From: Rhizophagus clarus
Lineage: Eukaryota; Glomeromycota; Glomeromycetes; Glomerales; Glomeraceae
Reading direction: 5' to 3'
DNA length: 64,000 bases
Assembly: GCA_015698045.1 (NCBI GenBank)
Contig: BLAL01000194.1
Location: 186,001-250,000, forward strand
The translations under genes were made by a program, and so were the position numbers. The notes under the pieces are model-generated. The model saw only the letters and a list, made by a program, of their open reading frames with translations. It was not told where the DNA came from and did no database searches. Positions 9,516-19,972 of the stretch are shown here, piece by piece (the stretch's first letter is position 1; every line of letters starts with the position of its first letter).

Positions 9516-12291
9516 TATTTACATATAATTTAAACTAACTAATTTCTTTATTTAAAAAATTATTTGGTAATTTATTTTAGATCGTAAGTTATAAGTTATT
9601 CATTTAATTCTATTATTACATGTTTATATAATATTTACATATAATTTAAACTAAATAATTTCTTTATTTAAAAAATTATTTAATAATATAGGGTGTAAGT
9701 TATTTATTTAATTCTATTATTACATATTTATATAATATTTACATATAATTTAAACTAACTAATTTCTTTATTTAAAAAATTATATAAAAAATATAGGGTG
9801 TAAGTTATTTATTTAATTCTATTATTACATATTTATATAATATTTACATATAATTCAAACTAACTAATTTCTTTATTTAAAAAATTATTTGGTAATTTAT
9901 TTTAGATCGTACGTTATAAGTTATTTATTTAATTCTATTATTACATATTTATATAATATTTACATATAATTTAAACTATCTAATTTCTTTATTTAAAAAT
10001 TATTTAATCATATAGGGTGTAAGTTATTTATTTAATTCTATTATTACATATTTATATAATACTTACATATAATTTAAACTAACTAATTTCTTTATTTAAA
10101 AATTATATGGTAATTTATTTTAGTTGGTAAGTCGTATTCTATTATTACATATTTATATAATATTTACATATAATTTTAAACTAACTAATTTCTTTATTTA
10201 AAAAATTATTTGGTAATTTATTTTAGTTGGTAAGTCGTATTCTATTATTACATATTTATATAATATTTACATATAATTTAAACTAACTAATTTCTTTATT
10301 TAAAAAATTATTTAATAATATAGGGTGTAAGTTATTTATTTAATTTTATTATTACATATTTATATAATATTTACATATAATTTAAACTAACTAATTTCTT
10401 TATTTAAAAAATTATTTGGTAAATTATTTTAGTTGGTAAGTCGTGTTCTATTATTACATATTTATATAATATTTCATATAATTTAAACTATCTAATTTCT
10501 TTATTTAAAAAATTATTAATAATATAGGGGGTAAGTTATTTATTTAATTCTATTATTACATATTTATATAATATTTACATATAATTTAAACTAACTAATT
10601 TCTTTATTTAAAAAATTATTTGGTAATTTATTTTAGATCGTAAGTTATAAGTTATTTATTTAATTCTATTATTACATATTTATATAATATTTACATATAA
10701 TTTAAACTATCTAATTTCTTTATTTAAAAAATTATTTGGTAATTTATTTTAGATCGTAAGTTATAAGTTATTTATTTAATTCTATTATTACATATTTATA
10801 TAATATTTACATATAATTTAAACTATCTAATTTCTTTATTTAAAAATTATTTGGTAATTTATTTTAGTTGGTAAGTCGTATTCTATTATTACATATTTAT
10901 ATAATATTTACATATAATTTAAACTAACTAATTTCTTTATTTAAAAAATTATTTGGTAATTTATTTTAGTTGGTAAGTTGTATTCTATTATTACATATTT
11001 ATATAATATTTTTACATATAATTTAAACTAACTAATTTCTTTATTTAAAAAATTATTTGGTAATTTATTTTAGATCGTAAGTTATAAGTTATTGATTTAA
11101 TTCTATTATTACATATTTATATAATATTTACATATAATTTAAACTAACTAATTTCTTTATTTAAAAAATTATTTAATCATATAGGGTGTAAGTTATTTAT
11201 TTAATTCTATTATTACATATTTATATAATATTTACATATAATTTAAACTAACTAATTTCTTTATTTAAAAAATTATTTAATAATACAGTTCGTAAGTTAT
11301 TTTTTTAATTCTATTATTACATATTTATATAATATTTACATATAATTTAAACTAACTAATTTCTTTATTTAAAAAATTATTTAATAATATAGGGAGTAAG
11401 TTATTTATTTAATTCTTTTATTTCATATTATATAATATTTACATATAATTTAAACTAACTAATTTCTTTATTTAAAAAATTATTTAATAATATAGCGTGT
11501 AAGTTATTTATTTAATTCTATTATTACATATTTATATAATAATTGCATATAATTTAAACTAACTAATTTCTTTATTTAAAAAATTATTTGGTAATTTATT
11601 TTAGTTGGTAAGTCGTATTCTATTATTCTATTATTACATATTTATATGATATTTGCATATAATTTAAACTAACTAATTTCTTTATTTAAAAAATTATTTG
11701 GTAATTTATTTTAGTTGGTAAGTCGTATTCTATTATTACATATTTATATAATATTTACATATAATTTAAACTAACTAATTTCTTTATTTAAAAAATTATT
11801 GGTAAATTATTTTAGATTGTAAGTCGTATTCTATTATTACATATTTATATAATATTTACATATAATTTAAACTAACTAATTTCTTTATTTAAAAAATTAT
11901 TGGTAATTTATTTTAGTTGGTAAGTCGTATTCTATTATTATATATTTATGTAATGTTTGTATATAATTTAAACTAATCAAATTCTTATATCTAAAAATTA
12001 TTTGATGATTTAATTTAGATTCTTGTAAGTTATTATTTGTCATTATATTTATATATTATTTATTTATAGTTTAATTAACTAAATGTGAAAAATATTATCT
12101 GTTGCTTTAGTTGGTAAGTTATAAAATATAGAATATATACTGCAAACATATTTATGCAAACTAAAATTTGTATTTATTAAATTTATTAAATTTCTATTAA
12201 ATTAATTTTTAGAGTAAGTCCTCATATTACTTTTTTAGTTTTAAATTCGAATATAACTTTTAATATATTTCTAATTATTTAAATTATATAG
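9516..12291 (+). repeat. Intron/3-nt microexon tandem array, right arm (26 units)
   Basis: Continuation of the array after the Helitron. Microexon starts: 9581, 9692, 9797, 9906, 10016, 10124, 10227, 10324, 10433, 10528, 10637, 10753, 10868, 10970, 11074, 11185, 11289, 11393, 11496, 11605, 11715, 11816, 11917, 12019, 12111, 12213. Contents in order: ATC; GGT; GGT; ATC; GGT; TTG; TTG; GGT; TTG; GGG; ATC; ATC; TTG; TTG; ATC; GGT; TTC; GGA; CGT; TTG; TTG; ATT; TTG; ATTCTT (6 nt); TTG; A (1 nt). Three main unit types correlate with the trinucleotide: TTG units continue GTAAGTCGTATTC, ATC units GTAAGTTATAAGTT, and GGT units GTAAGTTATTTATT. The last three units are diverged in sequence but keep donor and acceptor. 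The final acceptor is at 12290-12291. Confidence 0.85.
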
Positions 12292-13457
12292 ATTTGGTAA
12301 AAGTGAAAATGCAATTTTAGATAAATTTATTTTTGAAAAAAGTTTAAAATGGATTCCTTATAATCAATTTAAAAATGTTGAATATCTTGATAAAGGAGGA
12401 TTTGGTACTATATACAAAGCCATTTGGTCATCAAAACATGGTGATATTGAAGTAGCACTAAAGTGTCTCAATAATTTAAATGAAAATAATTTGAATGAAA
12501 ATTCAGATGAATTTTTAAATGAAGTATAATAATATATTATTTATTTTCATTTTTATTATAAAATCATTTATACTAATATATATATAATTTCAATTTTTAC
12601 AGTGGGTTTGTCATAATAAATGTTTAAACTCATCTAGTATTATTTATTTATATGGTTTTACAAAAATCCCAGATACTTTAAATTATATGGTAATAATGGA
12701 TTATGCAGATGAAGGCAATTTAAGAGGAAATTTAGCAAATATAATTAAAAATAGTTGGAATAAAAGATTATTCATGTTATATGAAATTATTTCTGGCCTT
12801 AATGAAATACATAAACAAAATCTTATTCATTGTGATTTTCATGATGGCAATATTTTAAATCATGGAAACGACCAAGTTTTTATCAGTGATTTAGGATTAT
12901 GTCAATCTGTAAAATCTTTTTTGAAAAAATATGAAATTTATGGTGTTATACCATTTATGGCACCTGAAGTTTTAAGGGGCAATCCGCATACCACAGCCAG
13001 TGACATATATAGTTTTTCCATAATTATGTGGGAATTTACATCTGGAGTTCCTCCATTTAATGATAGAGCACATGACCTTCAACTCAGTTTAAGTATTTGT
13101 AAAGGCGAACGTCCCAAAATCATTAAAAATACTCCACAATGTTATACGGATTTGATGGAAAAATGTTGGAATGGAGATCCATTAAGAAGGCCATCTGCGC
13201 AAGAAACGGAAAATATCATTAAAAGTTGGATTATCCGTGATGAAACTAGTGATGATAAAATTAATGAAGAATTAGAAAGCAAAATTATGGAATTTATAAA
13301 TGCACCAATCGTGCATAATAATCTTGCTGCTGAACCACATCCACAAGCATTCTATACGAGTCGCCTACTCGATTTTACTAGCAAAAAATTGAATGAAATT
13401 CTTGAAAGTGAATGTTTGGAATGTATAGTTAATGATATAAATCCATTAGGTACGTAA
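12292..13457 (+). CDS. Protein kinase domain (TKL-like), two to three exons
   Basis: Exon 12292-12523 reads FGKSENAILDKFI..., then WIPYNQF and the glycine loop GGFGTIYKA, with VALK as the ATP-binding lysine. Intron 12524-12602 is GTATAA...TTTTACAG. The exon from 12603 continues WVCHNKC..., VIMDYADEGNLR, then the catalytic loop IHCDFHDGNIL (HRD variant with Asp kept), metal-binding SDLGL in place of DFG, and PFMAPEVL. The C-lobe has DIYSFSIIMWE and CWNGDPLRRPSA. The substitutions are usual for this expanded fungal family, so the enzyme is probably active. The reading stops at 13457 (NPLGT). Alternatively an intron 13450-13525 (GTACGT...ATATAG) would give a C-terminus NPLDEN ending at 13536. 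The 5' part belongs to the microexon array. Role: cytosolic Ser/Thr or Tyr phosphorylation; pathway unknown. Confidence 0.9.
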
Positions 13458-13685
13458 TACAAACAAAAAAGTAATTTTGAAATTATCTTTATGAAACTGA
13501 TTAATTTATTTGTTTATTTATATAGATGAAAATTAGTTGGTTATTTGCTTGTAAATTACATTTAACAGAAATTGTTTTTATTTTATTTTTTTTTTTTTAG
13601 AATTATTTAACACTAAGGTTAGAGTAGTAAAATATTTTACAAGTTTCTTTAGTTTGTAATTTGAATAATTCTTTTTTGTATAACT

Positions 13686-13785
13686 TATAAAATATTTAAA
13701 TATTTCATATTAATAAATTATATTTTCTTTAAAATTATAAAATATTTAAATATTTCATATTAATAAATTATATTTTCTTTAAAAT
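13686..13785. repeat. Perfect 2 x 50-bp direct repeat
   Basis: 13686-13735 is repeated exactly at 13736-13785. The identity indicates a recent tandem duplication 3' of the kinase gene. Confidence 0.9.
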
Positions 13786-15873
13786 CACAATAGGTTTAAA
13801 TTAAAAAACCTTAATATGGTATTACTTAATTAAACGATAATAAATTAATTAAACATAATTTCAATGATTCTAGCCAGGAATATAGGGATTTAAATTCAAA
13901 TATATCCATTTCAACATTATTATGGGTCATTAATTTCCAATTATTTAATTTTGTAATTTACTTTTACCCAATCTCTATTTTATTTTAATTAAAATAATTC
14001 ATTTATATCATTTATACATTATACATAGATATATTATAATTTTAAAATTTAAATTTATGTGAATACAAATATTACGAATCTTTATTAATTACTACACAAA
14101 AAGGAAAAAATTCCAGGTCAAAATCATATGGTGAGCAGTAAGCAACTGGTAATAATAAACCTTCATTATATAGCGAATTACATCAACATCGTTAAACAGT
14201 GATCAAAATTTAGCTATATTAATTCTGCTTGATGATTGATGATAAATATTATTATGTTACTATTGAAGTTAAAAATGACCCTTACATAAAAGTCATATGG
14301 TTATCATAAATTATTGCTTTCCTTATTTACAAAGAACTTTATTATCAAATAAATAATAGTTAAATTACCAAATATTTTGCCTAAAACTTTTCAAATAATT
14401 TTAAGATACAAAGTACTATCAAATTATCTATTTTTTTTTTTTTTAAAAAAAAAAATGAATGTTTAGAGATATTTATAGAGGAAGCTTTATTGGATTAGTA
14501 CGATTTTTCAGATATTATTAAAATCTTAAAATCAATTTTTTATAGAATTAATGTCTAAAGAATCTGAAAAAGTTTTAAATCAGTCGATTTTAATTTAATT
14601 TCAAAAAAGAAAAAACTTTAATTTCCCTTATTCAACATAAATTTTCAAGTGAACGATGTTCATGTTTAGGAATATATTCTTAAATAATATCACTTAAAAT
14701 TCCGAATTTCCTTCAGATCTTTCAATACCTTGAAAAATACTTTACAACAATGTGTTTCTTTTGTTAGATTCTATGATATAACTTCCAGAAAAATTTTAAA
14801 TACAGTAAGTATATCCATATAAAAGGTAATACTGAAAAAAATTACATAATAAATTATTCAAATATTTTTAAATCATGAGTTAAATAATAAGCCAAGACAA
14901 AAGGTTACCTGTTACTAAAAAAAATTATTTTACAAACTATTGACTCAAGAATCATTACATTTTAACATGCTAAATTAGTCTCGAAATGAATTGATAAATT
15001 AGAAATTACAGGCGATATAAAAATTCATATGAATTGAAAACAATTCTCCGTGGATCCTAGGATAGTTTTCACCTAATAAATTTCATGAGATTTGTAATAA
15101 TAAATCTCACACTATATCAGTCATTAAAGTACAAAGTAGTTGAAAGTATAATCATAATCATCGTAATCTTGGAAATTACTAAAGACACTTTTACATTTTC
15201 TTTTAATAAAAATAACATTGAAATTATATTTTAAGTCGAGTAGAAGTTGAACTAAGTGCTATATTTAATTCCCTAATTGTGTCCAACATTTGGCAATGAT
15301 CTTGTTTTATTAGACACCAATTTTATTATAAGAGTTATTGCACTAAGTATTGTAAATGTTATGTAAATCGAATTAAAGAAACTATAAATAACTTTTCAGT
15401 AGAAGAATATGAGATATTTCAAATTATGAAAGATTAACTTAGTTAATATTTTAAAGATTAAGTAATTTTCAGTTATTAGTTAAATAGAATATAAATATTT
15501 ATTTTACCTGGTTTATTTATTTTATTAATGATAATCACATAAAAGTGATTGACACAAAAATTTTCAATACACAAACGTCATTGCAAAAGTTGTTAAATAT
15601 TAGGGAAAAGCTAATTTCTCACTCTTTGGCACATAAGGAATTTACAATATTTAGTCTTAAATGTTATACTTTAAAGAAATATATCAAATAAGTTTAAAAA
15701 AAAGTTTAGAATCACCGTCATTAAAAGAACTTGACTACACGCTCCTCAAATTATAAAAAAATTAATGACCTAAATGAACTAAATAACTTAAAATTACATA
15801 AATGACATTCAAACAATGACATGTGAGGTCATTAATCATTTGCGAAATAATGATAGTTATTCAGAGTCATTTT

Positions 15874-15898
15874 AAATGGCCAAAAGACCTGGCCATTT
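15874..15898. repeat. Perfect 8-bp hairpin
   Basis: AAATGGCC and GGCCATTT flank a 9-nt loop. Nearby, ATTAATGACCT (about 15762) is matched by AGGTCATTAAT (about 15827). These may be remnants of a small palindromic element just upstream of the WD40-like relic. Confidence 0.6.
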
Positions 15899-15954
15899 GC
15901 CAACACTGCAGTGAGTACATAAATAATTATTTAAATTTTTGATAAGGTTGAAAA

Positions 15955-16600
15955 CAAACATCGTGGCAGAATTGTCAATATCGATAAACCACATAATGGC
16001 AGTTCTATCACTTTGATAGAAATATCATCAAATGGAAAATACCTTGTTACTTATAGTGAAAAAAGATAATTCAATTGTGAGTTGGAATGTCAATGATAAA
16101 GATAAGAATTTACTTAAATTAGATAAAAAATTTCCATCAAATGATAAAATTAATAAAATAGACAAAATAGATGTTTTCGATGTTAAGAAACTTTATGTTT
16201 TTACAAAAAGTCTATAAAAGGTAAGTAATAATTCTCAATCACCTTATAAATTTTCGAAGTTTCAAAAAGATTAATTATGGTAATTAATTAGGGATATATG
16301 ACATGACGAATAATCTTCAAAAGATTATATTAGATCGTGACTTTAACCGTTGTAGCCTTTGTATCTTCAATCTGATAGGTGATCAAACTCTTGTTGGGGA
16401 TACTTTTTAAAATTGATCACAAAATTTATATATATTTCATGCAAAGTGATTAGCATATCAAAATTTGATAAACTTTACATATATTCTGATAATTTCGTTT
16501 ATGAATGTAATCTTATTACAGGAAAAAGTATAAAAATATTTGAGAGTGATGAAAAAATTGATCATAAGGTAATAAAATGTATAATTTATTTTCCAGCCCT
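15955..16600 (+). pseudogene. WD40-like (beta-propeller) gene relic
   Basis: The first block reads GRIVNIDKPHNGSSITLIEI, then SSNGKYLVTYSEKD. A frame change in a run of A near 16065 follows, then NSIVSWNVNDKD. A stop occurs before a good GTAAGT donor at 16220. After an AG at about 16290 the next block is IYDMTNNLQKIILDRDF, then another stop. The last block is ISKFDKLYIYSDNFVYE...GKSIKIFESDEK. This order matches the propeller proteins common in Rhizophagus-type genomes (recognised from memory). At least three lesions and missing ends make it non-functional. A homopolymer sequencing error could explain only one of them. Confidence 0.65.
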
Positions 16601-16661
16601 ATTTAAAATATCCTTGATTGTTTATTCTTATACACAAATAACTAGAATATGCAGTTTGCGG

Positions 16662-16696
16662 GGGACTTTGTCCCTAAATATAATGCTTTGCATTAT
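16662..16696. repeat. Two adjacent perfect hairpins
   Basis: GGGAC-TTT-GTCCC (16662-16674) is followed five bases later by ATAATGC-TTT-GCATTAT (16680-16696). Both loops are TTT. It resembles a terminal structure of a small non-autonomous element; no other part of such an element is clear. Confidence 0.65.
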
Positions 16697-16739
16697 AAAT
16701 ATTTATGCCAAATTAAGAATATAATTAACTCTACATTTA

Positions 16740-17455
16740 TGAAGAAGGCGAACCTCACAAAATAAAAAACCAGAGATTTGTTCCAAATTGAATCTGAGAC
16801 TTTACAAATAAAAAAAATTTTAGTTAAAATATCAAAAAGGCATTTTCTAGGTTATTTTAAAAAAAAAATCCCCCCTCTTTTATAATACCCTTCAAAAGGC
16901 TGTGCTATTATTGGTTTCAGAGGTTGTCTGTTTCCTGTAAGAAAAAAAAACGAATGGACATTAATAAGGATTACTAAAATCCCTAATTAAAAAAAAATAC
17001 TACCTTTTTTTAAATAAAGAATTCCTGTAAAGATCCGATTCTGGTAGTGGAGTTGGAGTCATTTTCCTAAAAAATTATAAAAAAAAACTTTGTTAAACAT
17101 TTTTTAAAATAGAAGTTTTGAAATTATTTAAAACTTACTGGGTTCTAGTATTTTTAAGTTGTAGCTAAAGAGAAATACAAAAAAATTATTAATCATTTTT
17201 TTTTTAACAAGTTCTGAGACTGTTCAGAACTTGCCTAGTGATCCTGTTTGACATCGGAACCAGATTCTTAAAACATTAATAACATTTCATTAAATCAATT
17301 GAGTTGTTCCCAAAAATTGCTAATTATCAAAATCTTGTGCAACAGTTAATGATCGTTTCGTTAATTAAGTTAATAAAATTTCTCACCGGTATTTATGGTA
17401 AATGACCTGACCTTATCAAAGTAGCCCTATTGACTAAACTTTTTCAACCAACATG
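16740..17455. other. AT-rich spacer
   Basis: No gene seen. Short poly-A/T runs only. Confidence 0.4.
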
Positions 17456-17459
17456 GTCT

Positions 17460-18310
17460 TTATCTATGTGTGTCCTCTTGCTCATTCTTCTTTTCCGAGA
17501 TAGCTTTTTCGGGTTTAAACATTTTTTTTTGTAATTCTTACTTTCCATACTTCTCGGTAACGTTTACCATACCCATACTTCGCGTATTTCTTAACGACTT
17601 GTCAACGCATCTCTCTCCGAAGAAATATGATAAAACCTTTTTTTCATTACTGAACATGACGATTTTGGTGTGTTTCACTCCATACTCATCCCGGAATATA
17701 GTATTTAATTCTCTATTATTCCCTTTAATTTTCTGACCATATTCTTCGACAGATTTTTAATCAATTGTCGTTTATCTCTTTCCCGTCTTTCTTTAACAAT
17801 TAATATTTAAGTTTCCGTCGTTACCAGATCATCACGTGATTCTCGATGTAACACAAAATCTACAATCGGTAGAATTTTTTTCGTATTCTTTTTGCAAATA
17901 ATATTTGCTTTAATTTATTTGAATAATTGAATTCATTTGACTATTTCAATTTTTTTTTTCAGTTTATCCAAAATTTCGTATTTCCAAAATGCTGGTACTG
18001 TCTGTACATACGTCGTAAAAAAAAATCGTTCTTTCTGTACTACTATAATTTGACTCCTGATCGTCCTTTTACCTCCTGTGGTATGAAAATCAATACCTCG
18101 TTGCCATTTTCGGTTTAGCGGATTTCTTCTTTTTGCTTAACAATACTATTAAGAAAAAAAAAAAAAAAAAAAAATTCTTATTGCGAATAATCATCCATCT
18201 TTTGCAATATTATTCGTTCTTTTTTTGTCTTCAGTGTTTTTTTCTTTTCTTGAATATCTTGAATAGTGCGTTCATGTGATATAATCGTTTGCGATAATCC
18301 CGAGTCTTCA
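17460..18310 (-). pseudogene. Unknown degenerate coding relic
   Basis: Read on the minus strand from high to low coordinates. A hydrophilic segment at about 18310-18186 includes HERTIQDIQEKKKTLKTKKE. A piece at about 18118-18045 includes EVLIFIPQEVKGRSGVK. A longer piece at about 17760-17540 includes KIKGNNRELNTIFRDEYGVK and FSNEKKVLSYFFGERCVDKS. They are separated by stops and frame changes. Base composition is less AT-rich than the neighbours. The family is not recognised. Confidence 0.35.
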
Positions 18311-19448
18311 CAAGCCCAAAAATCAAAAACATCGAAATGATAAATTTTAAAATTAATTAATATTATGGATGTCGGGATTAATATGCGTTTAATATTGGAT
18401 TATGTCATTTCGGGATTAAGATTTTGTTTAGTGTCTGGATAATTTACCGTCGGGATTCCCAGTTTTAGGTTTTTAAACATATATATGTATTACTACTACT
18501 GTATTTTAGGACTCCATTTATACAATAATAAATAGCGTTTCAAATAAAATTTTACTATGGTTATAAACTTTCAAATATTTAGTCAATAAATCAACTTACG
18601 TTCAATGATATTCATGAGTAATATTTTCTAAACAGTTTCTTGATTTAGTTATCCAATAATTAGAATCATTTTTTACATTCATATTGTCATATTATTAGCC
18701 TTATATAGCAAATTGTAAACTTGATTAAATGTGGCCAAGTTATGATTTGATGGCTGTGGTGCTGTGGTACCGGGGCACGCATATTTGTTTCGGAAGTGCC
18801 GATCATGTTTCAGAAAAATTTAAATATAAATTGAATGGCTTTATTTGTTGAATACATTTGTTGAATCCTTTCCCTTTCCTTTTTTTTTTTATTTATTTCT
18901 ATCCATATAAACTATATTATCTAAGAAATTATTATTATTTTCTCAGTTCTCAGTTAACAACACACTATTTAAAAAAATCTCTATAGAATATATGATAAAT
19001 ACGAGGCAATTAATTTATTTATCTGAAATACACATACTTTACATGCTTTACATGCTTTACATGTTTTGTATGAATATAATAGACTATATATTTTGAATCC
19101 GCAACTTTATTAAATAATTATTTCTTATTCAATTTTTATTAAAAAAATATTTTATAACATATTTTACTTATCATTACAAACCATTAAGATTAATTCAAAT
19201 TATTCTCATTCTTAAACCTTATAATTATAATGATATATCACAAAATTTCTTTATATTAACATAATGATTTTAATATATCAGAAAAAAAAACATAAATTCA
19301 TTAAATTGAAGAGACATTGCTCACAAATTAACTTACTTGAAATATCTCAGGATACCAGCAACTTCTGTATCAAGTGAAAGATTATTTTTGTATGTTAATA
19401 ATAATTTAATTACACTAATTAACATGACGGAGAATTATAGCCGATCAA
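18311..19448. other. AT-rich spacer
   Basis: No gene seen. A short direct repeat of CTTTACATG occurs three times near 19040-19065. A more GC-rich patch near 18740-18800 (GTGGTACCGGGGCACGC) may be element debris. Confidence 0.4.
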
Positions 19449-19972
19449 GAAAAAATGAAATGGAAAGAATTGTACTGTGAAAAATATGGCCGGTCCATCA
19501 TGACACAGTGCAATTCATAAAATATGAAAAAATGAAATGGAAAGAATTGTACTGTGAAAAATACGGCCGGTCCATCATGACACAGTGCAATTCATAAATA
19601 TGAGAAAATGAAATGGAAGGAATTGTACTGTGGAAAATACGGCCGGTCCATCATGACACAGTGCAATTCATAAATATGAGAAAATGAAATGGAAGGAATT
19701 GTACTGTGGAAAATACGGCCAGTCCATCATGACACAGTGCAATTCATAAATATGAGAAAATGAAATGGAAGGAATTGTACTGTGGAAAATACGGCCAGTC
19801 CATCATGACACAGTGCAATTCATAAATATGAGAAAATGAAATGGAAGGAATTGTACTGTGGAAAATATGGCCGGTCCATCATGACACAGTGTAATTCTTA
19901 AATGAGAAAATGAAATGGAAGGAATTGTACTGTGGAAAATATGACCAGTCCATCATAGTGCAATTTCTAATA
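19449..19972. repeat. Seven-copy 74-77-bp minisatellite, one hairpin per unit
   Basis: Units start at 19449, 19526, 19602, 19678, 19754, 19830 and 19904 (period 77, 76, 76, 76, 76, 74). Each unit contains GAATTGTACTGTG, about 24 nt including CGGCCGG or CGGCCAG, then CACAGTGCAATTC. These arms pair over 13 positions with one U-G wobble. The last copy has lost part of the second arm. The arms vary less than the loop. Confidence 0.9.

Larger units (their letters stand above)
1772..13536 (+). other. Predicted microexon-rich kinase gene (whole model)
   Basis: Proposed gene model. Exon 1 (1772-1793, ATG, reads MAHSNNK) and exon 2 (1881-1907, reads on as VSSSIKESK) have GTAAAA donors. They are followed by 46 microexons from 2006 to 12213 and then the kinase exons from 12292. 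Exons before the kinase total 188 nt (22 + 27 + 44x3 + 6 + 1), leaving two bases. The first base of the exon at 12292 completes that codon, giving GAA then TTT GGT AAA, which is the kinase frame. The whole path has no stop. The encoded linker of about 47 residues is rich in F, G, V, D and R. Frame closure depends on the 1-nt exon at 12213 and on my choice of the first two exons, which are the weakest parts. Splicing is predicted, not observed. Confidence 0.4.
13537..15954. other. AT-rich intergenic region
   Basis: No supported gene. It contains a perfect 2x50-bp direct repeat, a T14A11 tract at about 14431-14455 and two small inverted repeats near 15.8-15.9 kb. Confidence 0.5.

Noticed and set aside
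2006-12291. Plain AT-rich satellite with no function
   Set aside because: Not excluded, but every unit carries matched splice signals with fixed 3-nt spacing that persists in diverged copies, so this is the less economical reading.
17470-18118. Plus-strand frames of 60-90 residues
   Set aside because: Phe/Ser-rich; the minus strand has the better coding character here.
19449-19972. CRISPR-like regular repeat
   Set aside because: Units are contiguous with no unique spacers and the host is eukaryotic; it is a minisatellite.
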